The notes below the pieces were generated by a model. The model did no database searches. It saw only the letters and a program-made list of their open reading frames with translations, and was not told where the DNA came from. Below are positions 9,006 to 16,789 of a DNA stretch of 31,144 bases, in pieces (position 1 is the stretch's first letter; each line of letters starts with the position of its first letter). The stretch lies in IMG/VR virus record IMGVR_UViG_3300033571_003874, positions 1-31,144 of that record; one strand, written 5' to 3'. The stretch comes from a virus. The translations under genes and the position numbers were made by a program.

Positions 9006-11195
9006 TTATTGAGAGCGAGAGGCAGCGAGTTGCTTCCACTCCTTACCTGATTTCACGGTGCCATTGGGACTGGCGTAATACTTATTGTCGTCCATGGAGG
9101 ACGGGTCAATGCGGCCTTGGACCTTGATAGGAGCCTGCTGAGAGCCTTCAGTACCACCGCCTGTAGAGCCTGTAGAAGCCCCAGGAGACGGCTGAGAAGT
9201 CTGACCGATGTAGGCGTCACCCACAGGCGTAAACCGCTCAGGGAGGCTCCTACGGCCCCCTGCAAGGTCGCCAAGATAGGCAGCACCAGGACCAGCACCA
9301 GCGATGATCGGGAGAAGGGACTGAGCGCGGATGGAGCTACGACGCTGCACCATGTCAGGCGACTCACCGAAGCGAGGCATGAACATGCTTGCATAACGCT
9401 GCCACTCGTCCGCGTTGATCTGGGCGCCAGATTCACGGCGAGCCACGGCGTTGATGTAAGCCAGGGCAGAGACGGCGTATTCCTTCTGATCGTCAGGGAT
9501 AGCGAGGTTGGCGATCTGGGTAGGACTAATAGGCCCCTTGCTGGCAATCCATTCGCTGACTGCGGTCGTCAGCTTAGTAGGATCAAAGCCGGGCTTACCT
9601 TCCAGAGCCATCAGCCTACGCTGAGCCATGACGCCATTCAGACCGAAGCCGTAGTTCTTGCCGTCAGACTCCCGCTTGAACTCAAAGACAGGGACATCCA
9701 CGCCGCCAATGTTGGTGACTGCAACGGCGTTGGTGATGTCACCAGCACCGCGCTCGGCACTCTCGTTCTCACCCAAGCCAGCAAAGCGCATGTCGCGCGT
9801 ACCAGTGACTTGAATGGCAGGAACCCAGCGACCATCAGCGTTCTGCATGAGGGGTTCGCCATTGACCATGCGGCCAATACCGACACGCTCACGACGATTG
9901 GAGCCTTCGCCTTCCCACCAGCGGACGTTGATGCCTCGACCGTACTTGGTCTGATCCAGAGCATCCTTCTCACGGGAGAGGGCACCATAGCCAGACATCA
10001 AGGAGCGATCACGGGCACCGGCCTCAGTACGACGCTGATTGAGATACTCAGCCGTCAGCTTACCGCCAGCAGCCAGACCTTCAGGGATGTTCTTACCGGA
10101 CAGGATGCCAGTCCCCATGCGGAACATGATTTCCCCCAGGTCCAGACCACGGCCTCGCTCATCCTCAATCTGAGAGAGAAGAGACTGAAGACGTTCCCTG
10201 TAGGGATTCACAGGCTCCCCGGTTTCGGCGGGCCTCTGGGAATCAGGGGTCTGATTAGGAGTTCCCTCTTTAACGCCCGTTAAAGCTCCGGCCTGACCAA
10301 CGCCAAACCTAGATCGCATCTGCTGGACAGCATCAGCGACCGTACGGACGTTGCCTTGCTCATCCTTGAAGATGTTCCCGTTCTGAGCGATGGCCTGCTG
10401 AGAGACTACCGTGGAGACGGGTGCATTGGGGTTCGTAGCTGCTGCCTGGGCCATCTTGGAGAACCCATCGACACCAAGGAAGTGCATCCCAAGGAGCGTC
10501 TCATTGCTCCACGGAACGCCACGACGCTGAGCCTCACCCTGGTAGTACCGGGTGGACAGGTCCATGGCCTTATCCTGCACCTGAGGGTTCCGTTTGAACT
10601 CCTCCCAATCGGGAAGCCCTTCCTGCGGGAACATCGTCCTCAGAGTGGCATAGTGACCGGGGGTGATCTGATAGCGGCCAAAGGCGCCAGAGCCAGCACC
10701 ATTGGGCGTGAAGTATGGGTCGCCTCTGACTGCACCAGTTTCAAACCTAGACACCACCGAACGGGCATCGCTGAACGGATCGGTAGGAGTAGCAAAGGCT
10801 TGCTGTACCGGGGAAGACCCAGGAGGGACTGGACGAGAGCTTACTTCTTGCGCTTGAACAGGCTGCGGAGACGCCTGGGGAGGAACCGGCGGAACGACAC
10901 TCGGGAGAGGAGTTTCCGTAGGCTCGGTAGGTGGGGGAGAAGCCGGGGAGCGATCCTGAGGAGCGACTCCAAGACCCTCTGGAACGCCGGGAGGCGGGGG
11001 GATAGGCGTGAAGATAGGGTTGGAAACACCCTGCGGAACAGGAGCCGGATTGGATGGTACGGCTGGCTGAGGAGCGACAGGAGCAGGGTTATATAGTGGA
11101 TTAAACGGGATTGAGAGGGAGCCTGCGGCGGGACCATCTTCAGCCTCCGGTATAGGTTCATAGCGCCCCGTAAGGGGATTGATAAAATAGTTCAT
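9006..11195 (-). CDS. Internal virion/ejection protein with lysozyme-like domain
   Basis: About 729 residues from ATG at 11195, preceded by AGAGGTGG; a GTG two codons earlier is less likely. Residues 24-140 are a long Pro-rich linker. Residues about 142-250 look like a lysozyme/lytic-transglycosylase fold: SRFETGAVRGDP with candidate catalytic Glu152, then SGAFGRYQITP (171-178), the Gly-x-x-Gln signature after the catalytic glutamate, then a helical end (LLGMHFLGVDGF). Such domains in podoviral ejection proteins cut peptidoglycan so the genome can pass. The remaining 480 residues are Gly/Asn-rich and not recognised. It lies between the 363-residue ejection-type protein and the giant polymerase-like protein, consistent with a three-protein ejection set like T7 gp14/15/16. 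The enzyme class is inferred from motifs only. Confidence 0.72.
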   Translation of the reverse strand: MNYFINPLTGRYEPIPEAEDGPAAGSLSIPFNPLYNPAPVAPQPAVPSNPAPVPQGVSNPIFTPIPPPPGVPEGLGVAPQDRSPASPPPTEPTETPLPSVVPPVPPQASPQPVQAQEVSSRPVPPGSSPVQQAFATPTDPFSDARSVVSRFETGAVRGDPYFTPNGAGSGAFGRYQITPGHYATLRTMFPQEGLPDWEEFKRNPQVQDKAMDLSTRYYQGEAQRRGVPWSNETLLGMHFLGVDGFSKMAQAAATNPNAPVSTVVSQQAIAQNGNIFKDEQGNVRTVADAVQQMRSRFGVGQAGALTGVKEGTPNQTPDSQRPAETGEPVNPYRERLQSLLSQIEDERGRGLDLGEIMFRMGTGILSGKNIPEGLAAGGKLTAEYLNQRRTEAGARDRSLMSGYGALSREKDALDQTKYGRGINVRWWEGEGSNRRERVGIGRMVNGEPLMQNADGRWVPAIQVTGTRDMRFAGLGENESAERGAGDITNAVAVTNIGGVDVPVFEFKRESDGKNYGFGLNGVMAQRRLMALEGKPGFDPTKLTTAVSEWIASKGPISPTQIANLAIPDDQKEYAVSALAYINAVARRESGAQINADEWQRYASMFMPRFGESPDMVQRRSSIRAQSLLPIIAGAGPGAAYLGDLAGGRRSLPERFTPVGDAYIGQTSQPSPGASTGSTGGGTEGSQQAPIKVQGRIDPSSMDDNKYYASPNGTVKSGKEWKQLAASRSQ
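10270..10283. promoter_or_regulatory. Family-1 operator-like dyad, copy 3 (intragenic)
   Basis: TTAACGCCCGTTAA with CT before and AG after, inside the coding region of the lysozyme-like virion protein. In that leftward gene it reads Leu-Thr-Gly-Val-Lys. Confidence 0.7.
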
Positions 11196-11204
11196 GACCA
11201 CCTC

Positions 11205-12296
11205 TTACCAGAGCCCACCAATAGTGAACGGATCAAGGTTGGCAGACTTAAGAGGAGCAGAACCCCATCCACCGAACGGGTCGTAACCAGCCATACGAGC
11301 AAGGCCGAACATCTGGGCACCAGCACCAAGACCTCCCTGCACACCAGCAGCGATAGGATTGCGGTTCTGGAAGGTGGTGGATTCTACGTTGTTCCCAAAC
11401 TGCTGACCGCCAACGATCTTCATGTATCGGGCAGCCAAATCCATATCAGCCGTACGGGCGTACTCGTTACCCTGAATAGCGTTGTCCAGTTCTGCCTGAG
11501 CAAGCGCCCTCTGCTGATTGCCTACGTCAAGCTGGCCCTGGATGCCTGCATTCTGAGCCGCAAGACCGCCAGTGATAAGATCAGCGCCAACCTTAGTAGC
11601 ACCAAGGCTCTGGTTATTGGCTGCCAGGGCCGCGCTCATGCCTGTGGTGTTCTGCTGATTGGCAAGACCCAGGCCGGTGTTGAACAGGTTCCCACGGACG
11701 CCAGAGGCGATGTCCGCAGCACGGTCCTGGGCGGCATTCGTCAGCAGGGCCTCAGTCACACCAGCGCGGGTGCTATTCATGTTGCCAGAACCCACGGCAG
11801 AGGCGTTGTTCTGGGCTATGCCCGTCTGAAGATTACGGTTCACGTCCCTCAGCGATGCGTCAATCACACCATCGGCGTAGGGATTGTTGGCGTAAGCTCC
11901 TGCGGCAGCAATGGTACGGCCAGTGGGGTCGCTCATCGCCCGATCATAGATGGCGTTGGCGTTACCAGTGACGTTGCCGAAGTTGGCTACCCCAGACCAG
12001 CCAGAGTTGGTCAGGCCCGCCCCAGCAGCTTCAGCGGTGTTGGACCAGTTGCCCATCCGATTCCAACCACCAGTGAGGTTATCGTTCCCCCCGGCGACGA
12101 AATCACCCTTATATCTTCCTAGATTGTTGGCGTCATACCAAGCTGAATCAGCCCGTTTGAAGCCTTCATGAAGATAGGGAGCCTGATAGGACCACGGGGA
12201 ATTAGAACTGGACTGGCTCTGCCCGTCGCTAGACGACATAGCACCACCAATGGCGCTAATAGCAGAGGCGCCTAGAATTGCGGCTTCGATGCCCAT
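11205..12296 (-). CDS. Probable internal virion (DNA ejection) protein
   Basis: A 363-residue protein starting at ATG 12296 with a good AAGGAG ten bases upstream. The first 20 residues are hydrophobic (EAAILGASAISAIGGAMSS), the next part Ser/Gln-rich, and the body is Ala/Gly/Asn-rich with many NN and QN pairs (AQNNASAVGSGNMNSTRAG, LANQQNTTGMSAALAANNQ). This low-complexity, N-terminally hydrophobic design is common in podoviral ejection proteins that line the ejection channel; the family cannot be named from sequence alone. The stop codon is nine bases from the start of the lysozyme-like gene downstream, so the two are probably co-translated. No enzymatic motif is visible. Confidence 0.6.
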   Translation of the reverse strand: MGIEAAILGASAISAIGGAMSSSDGQSQSSSNSPWSYQAPYLHEGFKRADSAWYDANNLGRYKGDFVAGGNDNLTGGWNRMGNWSNTAEAAGAGLTNSGWSGVANFGNVTGNANAIYDRAMSDPTGRTIAAAGAYANNPYADGVIDASLRDVNRNLQTGIAQNNASAVGSGNMNSTRAGVTEALLTNAAQDRAADIASGVRGNLFNTGLGLANQQNTTGMSAALAANNQSLGATKVGADLITGGLAAQNAGIQGQLDVGNQQRALAQAELDNAIQGNEYARTADMDLAARYMKIVGGQQFGNNVESTTFQNRNPIAAGVQGGLGAGAQMFGLARMAGYDPFGGWGSAPLKSANLDPFTIGGLW

Positions 12297-12309
12297 TAAA
12301 TGAGACTCC

Positions 12310-12666
12310 TTAAAGCCTCACGAATACATCTAAGTACCCCTGTCCATCTAATCTGGGGTGGGTGGAGACGTACTGGAAGCGATATTTTTTGATAAACTTC
12401 AGATGCTTGGTGTCACCTGGGGTGTGAAGAATGAACACAGGCTCCCCAAGGGCGTCTATGACAGATTGAAAGTCGTGTTCAAGATGCCGCGCCCTTTGGG
12501 GAGTCCAAGGTTTGTGTATAATGACGTGACCAAAGTATCGGCCAGCGTATAGTTCTAGAGAAATCGTCCAGTCAGGCCGCTCGATTACCGGGGTCTTGCC
12601 CTGGCCATCCTTAACGCCCGTTAAAGTAGCCCTTAGTTGAGCTTGATCCAGCTTGTCCCATCCCAT
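12310..12666 (-). CDS. GNAT-like small protein (DUF2824-like / T7 gp13-like)
   Basis: A 118-residue protein. The stretch ISLELYAGRYFGHVIIHKPW followed by a helix and ALGEPVFILHTPGDTKHLKF then KYRFQYVSTHP has the strand-helix-strand order of the GNAT N-acetyltransferase core. Many podoviruses have such a short protein among their virion genes, probably helping assembly of internal proteins rather than acetylating small molecules. The acetyl-CoA loop is not clearly conserved. It overlaps the upstream 84-residue gene by 34 bases and has no clear Shine-Dalgarno, suggesting coupled translation. A family-1 dyad lies within its coding region at 12611. The function is an inference from fold resemblance. 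Confidence 0.6.
   Translation of the reverse strand: MGWDKLDQAQLRATLTGVKDGQGKTPVIERPDWTISLELYAGRYFGHVIIHKPWTPQRARHLEHDFQSVIDALGEPVFILHTPGDTKHLKFIKKYRFQYVSTHPRLDGQGYLDVFVRL
12611..12624. promoter_or_regulatory. Family-1 operator-like dyad, copy 4 (intragenic)
   Basis: TTAACGCCCGTTAA extended by AAG. It lies 40 bases inside the GNAT-like gene and near the end of the preceding gene. The gene reads Leu-Thr-Gly-Val-Lys through it. Confidence 0.7.
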
Positions 12667-12887
12667 CCGTAGAATCCATCACCGCCCCCAGGGTTCCAGG
12701 GAGCTTTGGCATAGACAACCAGGCCCTCCCTGGGGTTCTCAGGAGCAGCCTGATAGGAAGCCGAAGACCTCTCCACTAGCTCGTTGACCAGGGTAGAGAG
12801 CTTGCGTAGCTCCTGATAAACCCACATCTGAGCAGACTCAGGGCTACTTGGAGGAGAGCTTACGGTGTATCCGGTAGGCTTGCTCAT
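12633..12887 (-). CDS. Small virion-associated protein, unknown
   Basis: An 84-residue protein. The N-terminal half is Ser/Pro-rich then helical (ESAQMWVYQELRKLSTLVNEL). The C-terminal half (EGLVVYAKAPWNPGGGDGF then YGWDGTSWIKLN) is a Trp/Gly-rich beta segment seen in many small phage structural proteins encoded near tail genes. ATG at 12887 overlaps the stop of the 540-residue tail gene by four bases (ATGA), a typical coupling signal. Function unknown; a tail or head accessory role is inferred from position. Confidence 0.6.
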   Translation of the reverse strand: MSKPTGYTVSSPPSSPESAQMWVYQELRKLSTLVNELVERSSASYQAAPENPREGLVVYAKAPWNPGGGDGFYGWDGTSWIKLN

Positions 12888-14506
12888 TTGATGCTCAGCC
12901 TCCGAATATCCACGTCATAGCCAGACAGGTAATACCCACCGCCAGCAGGAAAGTTGAAGCCAGTAGAGAGGAATCTTCCGTTGGTCCGGGTATCGACCTT
13001 GTACTGAGTCTTAGGATCAAACGGGATAGGAGTCTCAAAGGAGACAACGCTATCTGGGTTCTCACTTCTACCGAAGGCTACAGAGAAGCCTGAGGACGAA
13101 TTAGCCTGAACCAGGGGGTATAGCGAGGCGATGAACTTACGAGCATCCAGGGCCATACCCAGAGACTCCAAAGTGATGCCGGATCGGGTCACGTAGCCAT
13201 TGCCTGAAAGCCCTGTGACTGACGGCTTTGAGATTTTCGGTAGGTTGGGATCATCAAGACCCAGGACCCTACTCTCAGATACGACAGTACCAGACTTGAC
13301 TGAGCTTAAGAGGACATGCCGGGTGAAGGTGTCCTCCTGTTCCGCGTAGGTGCCGCCGATGCCTTCGTAGCTGATGGATGCCGTGGCGTAGGACAGCTTG
13401 GAATCCACGTTGGCCATCGTCATCGAGGAGATGTTTGGAACGTCTAGGAAGGTCCAAGTGTCCGAGGCATAGTTATAGACAGCAGCCTCATTGCAGTAGG
13501 TGGTACCTGGGAACAGAACCTCAGAGATGGTCGTGGGGTAGCAGAAGAAGACCGAGGTAAGGGTAGGGGAGTGGAATGTGAAGCAGAACTTAGACTTGGA
13601 CTGATTGATCCTGTCAAAGATGAATCTGCGTACCCGATTGTCAGCTATGGACCGCTTGGAGATACCATCATTTACGTAGATGTCTCTCTGGCCAAATACA
13701 AAGTGCCTACCCTGGACTTCTACAAAGCAGTTGGCAGACATCACCCCATCATCAGCAAAGAGCTTCCTGAAGGAGAAGACCAGAGGAGCGCCAATGTACT
13801 CCATCAGGAAGGCTTCCCGATTGGAGTAGATGACGAACTCGTTCTTCAAAGGACCACCATCCACTAGCTGTCCAGTAGCCTCAGTGATGACATTCTCACC
13901 AGCAAGGGAGGACAGGAGGGTGGTATCCCAATCAGGGGGAGTGGACCCCGAGGAGGTAGCATTGGACCACTTGACCATCGTGGGATAGTCAGACGCCCCC
14001 TTGGTGACAGACAAGGCAATACCAAAGTCCTTGAAGGACCTGAAGGCCCTGGCCCTCCAAGAAGCATCCCAAGCAGGGACAGGCTTCATCTGAGGGGTCA
14101 AGTCATCATAGTAGTAGGGGACAAAATCAGGACGGTTGACGTAAAGGATGCCCCCAAGCAGGGTAGTCGTATAAGGCTCGTCAGAGATAGACGCAGCAGC
14201 AGCAGGATTGATATTGGTCAGAGTGTCATTGACCAGGGACCTGAATCTAAAGTCTCTGGTGCCGATGATGATAGGGTCAAACCCAGATACAGACTCAGCA
14301 GTAGCCAGGAGAACCGGGGGTTCTGCAAGGCTATCCACTGAGGCAATATTACTGATGTTCCTAAGGACGGGACCAGAGGTTACTCGATTACCCTGGAAAA
14401 GAACATTCCTCCCGTCCGACCAAGCACCTACAGGAAGGTCGAACGGGGCAAGGTCCTTGATGATCCCAAACTTCCCTAGGTCCCTGACAGGAACGGGAGA
14501 TGCCAT
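12884..14506 (-). CDS. Large tail/virion structural protein
   Basis: A 540-residue beta-rich protein. Its start (PVPVRDLGKFGIIKDLAPFDLPVG, then AWSDGRNVLFQGNRV) is characteristic of a podoviral tail protein family often annotated as structural or DNA-stabilising (P22 gp10-like). Repeated Thr/Ser-rich strands such as FVIYSNREAFLMEYIGAPL and YNYASDTWTFLDVPN suggest a beta-propeller-like body. ATG at 14506 lies three bases from a family-1 dyad, with no strong Shine-Dalgarno between, so the dyad occupies the place of the ribosome-binding site. It lies directly after the tail-collar gene, and its end overlaps the next gene. The structural class is confident; the precise position in the tail is not. 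Confidence 0.65.
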   Translation of the reverse strand: MASPVPVRDLGKFGIIKDLAPFDLPVGAWSDGRNVLFQGNRVTSGPVLRNISNIASVDSLAEPPVLLATAESVSGFDPIIIGTRDFRFRSLVNDTLTNINPAAAASISDEPYTTTLLGGILYVNRPDFVPYYYDDLTPQMKPVPAWDASWRARAFRSFKDFGIALSVTKGASDYPTMVKWSNATSSGSTPPDWDTTLLSSLAGENVITEATGQLVDGGPLKNEFVIYSNREAFLMEYIGAPLVFSFRKLFADDGVMSANCFVEVQGRHFVFGQRDIYVNDGISKRSIADNRVRRFIFDRINQSKSKFCFTFHSPTLTSVFFCYPTTISEVLFPGTTYCNEAAVYNYASDTWTFLDVPNISSMTMANVDSKLSYATASISYEGIGGTYAEQEDTFTRHVLLSSVKSGTVVSESRVLGLDDPNLPKISKPSVTGLSGNGYVTRSGITLESLGMALDARKFIASLYPLVQANSSSGFSVAFGRSENPDSVVSFETPIPFDPKTQYKVDTRTNGRFLSTGFNFPAGGGYYLSGYDVDIRRLSIK

Positions 14507-14508
14507 CT

Positions 14509-14522
14509 TTAATGCCTGTTAA
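14509..14522. promoter_or_regulatory. Family-1 operator-like dyad, copy 5
   Basis: TTAATGCCTGTTAA fills the whole gap between the tail-collar gene stop (14525) and the start codon of the large tail gene (14506). Confidence 0.7.
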
Positions 14523-14524
14523 AA

Positions 14525-15214
14525 TTAGTACTTCATGATGAACATGAGGGCGTAATACGGGGGCTGAACATTGGTCAGCGTATGGGTATGGGCACCATCA
14601 TCAGAGATAGTGTGAGAGTGGGTCTGACCCCCACCAGTACTCTGAATGGTAATACCCGTAGTGGCAGTAGACGTAGAGACGTTTGAGCCAAAGCCATTAG
14701 ACAAGCTGGCAAAGCCAGAGCCTACGGTACCACCGTTGGCATAGGTATGAGCATGGCCTGGGTCAGTCACAGTATGGGTATGAGAGGGAATCTGGTTGGT
14801 GCTGAGAGCAGTCCCACCAGTATTGGCCGTATGGTTGTGGGTACCGTTGGAGCTAGTTGTATAGCTCGTAGAACCACCAGTAGAACCCTGAGCATAAGTA
14901 GCCCCAGAAGCTACAATGAACCTATCACGGAGGTCAGGAGCTACAATGGTCCCTGCACCGTCAGTCCTAGTGAGAGTCTGACCACTACAGGCAGCAAAGC
15001 CATCAGGGATAGCACCAGCAGTAGGGGACCACATGATGATGCTGCCAATAGGCATGATCTTAGCAAAGTAGATCGGCTTGGTAGCATCAGGGAAGGTAGT
15101 CTTCAGAGTGGACTTGATCAGACGGATATGATCATCGGTCTGACTCAGGAAGTCACTGGAAGTAGGGTTGGAGGTATTCAGGTCTGAAATATGAGTGGCA
15201 GTCTCAAGGCCCAT
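14525..15214 (-). CDS. Tail-collar domain fibre protein
   Basis: A 229-residue protein with a phage tail-collar domain: PIGSIIMWSPTAGAIPDGFA at about residues 55-75, then CSGQTLTR and APDLRDRFIVASG. It is followed by a His-rich region with many H-x-H pairs (GTHNHTANT, IPSHTHTVTDPGHAHT, THSHTISDDGAHTHT), which in T4 gp12-like fibres hold metal ions along the trimer axis. The end, NVQPPYYALMFIMKY, is the usual terminus of this family. It probably forms a short tail fibre or receptor-binding tip. The ATG at 15214 has no good Shine-Dalgarno; a 9-bp perfect hairpin lies just upstream. It is short for a fibre, so it may attach to a longer protein. Confidence 0.88.
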   Translation of the reverse strand: MGLETATHISDLNTSNPTSSDFLSQTDDHIRLIKSTLKTTFPDATKPIYFAKIMPIGSIIMWSPTAGAIPDGFAACSGQTLTRTDGAGTIVAPDLRDRFIVASGATYAQGSTGGSTSYTTSSNGTHNHTANTGGTALSTNQIPSHTHTVTDPGHAHTYANGGTVGSGFASLSNGFGSNVSTSTATTGITIQSTGGGQTHSHTISDDGAHTHTLTNVQPPYYALMFIMKY

Positions 15215-15220
15215 CTACGG

Positions 15221-15269
15221 GTACTCTCTAGGTAAGTCCCAGAGAGTACTTAAGGCGTGTATAACGCCT
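15221..15269 (-). other. Two hairpins in the leader of the tail-collar gene
   Basis: GTACTCTCT at 15221-15229 pairs perfectly with AGAGAGTAC at 15241-15249 (9 bp, 11-base loop). AGGCGT at 15253-15258 pairs with ACGCCT at 15264-15269. The first hairpin ends six bases before the start codon in the leftward transcript and could affect ribosome access or mark an RNA processing site. Confidence 0.5.
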
Positions 15270-15275
15270 CGTAGG

Positions 15276-15536
15276 TCACTCTGGGCTGAAGATTGCGGAT
15301 GAAAAGGTGTCAGGGTAGCGACGGATGAAAGCATCCACGTCATACCCTGTGATGCTCTTGATGAGCTTTAGGCGAGCCGGAAGGTCGTCATTGAACAGCC
15401 CCTCCTGAAGATGGAAGGAGACTTCATCTGCGACCATAGAACCACGAGAAGGGGTGTCCTCGTTTACCTCGTCAGTACCGTCCTCGTACTTGTGGACTTC
15501 CTTGGTGAGGGTTTCGAGGATGCTGAGGAGGTCCAT
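15276..15536 (-). CDS. First gene of leftward late operon, unknown
   Basis: An 86-residue acidic protein (many Asp/Glu: KYEDGTDEVNEDTPSR) with two helical segments and a hydrophobic C-terminal patch (GYDVDAFIRRYPDTFSSAIF). The start at 15536 has TAAGGA seven bases upstream. It is the most promoter-proximal gene of the late operon. I do not recognise the family. It is separated from the tail-collar gene by 61 bases holding two hairpins. Confidence 0.6.
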   Translation of the reverse strand: MDLLSILETLTKEVHKYEDGTDEVNEDTPSRGSMVADEVSFHLQEGLFNDDLPARLKLIKSITGYDVDAFIRRYPDTFSSAIFSPE

Positions 15537-15607
15537 TGGGAGTCCTTAGGAATGCTTGGAGGGGCTGGGGATAATACTTGAGGAGGCTGAGGTAGGCAAG
15601 GGGGGTG

Positions 15608-15681
15608 CTTAGGTCAGCTTAGGTCGGAAGGGGGCTGCTTAGGTCTGCCGTGGCGTTTCCTTGACGCCCTCCCTTTAGGTC
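15608..15681. repeat. Short direct repeats of TTAGGTC
   Basis: CTTAGGTC occurs three times between 15608 and 15647, and a fourth TTAGGTC follows near 15675. Two copies are in a longer context (GGGTGCTTAGGTC and GGCTGCTTAGGTC). The function is unknown; iteron-like or protein-binding repeats are possible. Confidence 0.45.
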
Positions 15682-15786
15682 AGGCCAGGGACTCCATAGG
15701 GGAGGTATAATAATAATAATAAAAAGTCGCCGCCATTTTTTGAAGTCGCCTAATTGACCCTCCGGGGGCCATAAGCGGTATATGGA

Positions 15787-15815
15787 AAGGGCCGACTAAC
15801 TACAGAGTATCGGAC
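15787..15815 (-). promoter_or_regulatory. Weak candidate leftward phage-polymerase promoter
   Basis: Read leftward, GTCCGATACTCTGTAG matches the first 15 positions of the phage promoter consensus GTCCGGTTCTCTCTACCCTATAG at 12 positions, but the CTATAG end is replaced by unrelated bases. Its position, upstream of the late operon leader, is right for a late promoter. It may be a diverged promoter or a chance match. Confidence 0.3.
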
Positions 15816-15820
15816 GATCC

Positions 15821-15893
15821 AACCTTTAACAGGCGATAAGGTTACTCAGGCTGCACGGGCAGCAATGGGCGAACCTTATCGTCTGTTAAAGGT
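15821..15893. promoter_or_regulatory. Pair of inverted family-1 dyads flanking a hairpin
   Basis: The dyads at 15826-15839 (TTAACAGGCGATAA) and 15876-15889 (TTATCGTCTGTTAA) with their flanks form 22-bp inverted repeats (AACCTTTAAC...GATAAGGTT and its near-reverse complement). Between them lies GCTGC-ACGG-GCAGC (about 15851-15864), a small hairpin. This is the only place where two family-1 dyads are this close. It sits between the leftward late operon and the rightward early genes, so it is the best candidate for a primary operator. Confidence 0.6.
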
Positions 15894-15900
15894 ATGTGTG

Positions 15901-15931
15901 AAAAATGCCACTTTTCGGGGTGGCTTTTCTT
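15901..15931. terminator. Bidirectional intrinsic terminator
   Basis: GCCAC (15907-15911) pairs with GTGGC (15920-15924), with an A-run on the left and TTTTCTT on the right, so a U-tract follows the stem in both directions. It would separate transcripts crossing the control region. Confidence 0.55.
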
Positions 15932-15946
15932 GTGAAGGGGCGAACC

Positions 15947-16009
15947 ATGCTGGTTCTCTTGTTCGATTCGTCCGGTGCATACATCGGACGCCGCATCATC
16001 CGCCGTTAG
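15947..16009 (+). CDS. Possible 20-residue leader peptide
   Basis: ATG at 15947 is preceded by GAAGGGG six bases upstream and opens a 20-codon frame, MLVLLFDSSGAYIGRRIIRR, ending 28 bases before the next gene. A strong ribosome-binding site in front of so short a frame suggests a leader peptide or translational enhancer for the downstream gene. With 63 bases there is no statistical support for coding. Confidence 0.3.
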   Translation: MLVLLFDSSGAYIGRRIIRR

Positions 16010-16037
16010 CAACTAAACAAACTGAAGGATCAAACCA

Positions 16038-16703
16038 ATGGCTAAGACCGTGAAGACTGACACCGCTGCCGACATAGCCCCACGCATGGGCACCGCTGAG
16101 CCGCCCAAGGCAACCGCTGAAGAGAAGCTGGCGGCAATGCTGGCTGAGGCTGCGAACAATCCCGCCCTGAAGGCTGGCGAGGCTGCTGCCGCTACCCTGA
16201 ACAAGGGCAACCGTAAGACTCTTGAGGCTTGGCTCAAGGTCGGCGCTGCCATGGTCGCCATTGGCGAGATGACGAATGGCAATCCGCGTGCCATCGGCGC
16301 CGTGGTTGCCACCATGCCCGAATTTTCCTGCATCCCTTCGCCTATCCGCAGCAACGCCAAGTGGCTCTACGTTGAGCGTGAGATGGTTGAGGAGAACCTG
16401 AAGGCTGGCATCTTCAAGGGCGATCATCCGACCACGCTGCGTGAGCAGTTTAACAAGCTGAAGGCCAGCAACCAGGCCCCCAAGGAAGAGGGCGAGGAAG
16501 GCGAGGGTTCGGCTGAGGGCGGTAATGGCGCCGCCGATGATGGGAGCGAGAACATCGCCCCGGCCATCGCCATCGCCAAGGGCTACCTCGATGGGCTGGA
16601 TGAGGAGGGCCTGAGGAAGTGGACCATGGGTCTGTGCAGCCTGCTGGCTGAGAAGCCCACAACCCGGAAGCTGCTGCTGTCCGTGCTGCCCAAGGTGAAG
16701 TGA
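16038..16703 (+). CDS. Early protein of unknown function with acidic linker
   Basis: A 221-residue protein. Residues 1-60 are Ala/Lys/Glu-rich helix. Residues 60-135 contain a possible helical DNA- or protein-binding part (GNRKTLEAWLKVGAAMVAIGE, NAKWLYVEREMVEENLKAG). Residues 145-180 form a Glu/Gly/Asp-rich acidic linker. The end is a compact helical domain (GYLDGLDEEGLRKWTMGL, LLAEKPTTRKLLLSVLPKVK). It is the first real gene rightward from the control region and is closed by two terminators, so it forms its own unit. Codon use is unusually GC-rich and regular, consistent with strong expression. No known family recognised. Confidence 0.7.
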   Translation: MAKTVKTDTAADIAPRMGTAEPPKATAEEKLAAMLAEAANNPALKAGEAAAATLNKGNRKTLEAWLKVGAAMVAIGEMTNGNPRAIGAVVATMPEFSCIPSPIRSNAKWLYVEREMVEENLKAGIFKGDHPTTLREQFNKLKASNQAPKEEGEEGEGSAEGGNGAADDGSENIAPAIAIAKGYLDGLDEEGLRKWTMGLCSLLAEKPTTRKLLLSVLPKVK

Positions 16704-16709
16704 CTAAAG

Positions 16710-16737
16710 GAGGCATCCGAAAGGGTGCCTCTTTTTT
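16710..16737 (+). terminator. Intrinsic terminator
   Basis: GAGGCATCC, a GAAA loop and GGGTGCCTC form a 9-bp stem (one T-G pair), followed by six T. It ends the unit of the 221-residue gene. Confidence 0.88.
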
Positions 16738-16742
16738 CCATT

Positions 16743-16770
16743 AGGCTGTCCTGAGGGGCAGCCTTTTCTT
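16743..16770 (+). terminator. Second, tandem terminator hairpin
   Basis: AGGCTG (16743-16748) pairs with CAGCCT (16759-16764), followed by TTTCTT. It backs up the terminator just upstream and insulates the phage promoter that follows. Confidence 0.6.
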
Positions 16771-16789
16771 CTACCTAGGTCACTGATCA

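Larger units (their letters stand above)
15537..15820. other. Non-coding leader/control region of the late operon
   Basis: No convincing gene. It contains four short direct copies of TTAGGTC (near 15610, 15619, 15640 and 15675), a purine-rich G tract (15552-15610), and an AT island with TATAATAATAATAATAAAAA at 15706-15725. TTGACG occurs at 15661, but its spacing to TATAAT (39 bases) is wrong for a sigma-70 promoter. On the minus strand this stretch would be the untranslated leader of the late transcript. Confidence 0.6.

Noticed and set aside
9117-10283. A 388-codon rightward open frame opposite the lysozyme-like protein
   Set aside because: Shadow of the leftward virion gene; composition and lack of ribosome-binding site do not support it.
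15661-15711. Sigma-70 promoter from TTGACG to TATAAT
   Set aside because: The boxes are 39 bases apart; no -35-like hexamer at 16-18 bases from TATAAT.
15865-16053. A 62-codon rightward frame
   Set aside because: It crosses an operator and the bidirectional terminator; the shorter frame at 15947 has the better ribosome-binding site.
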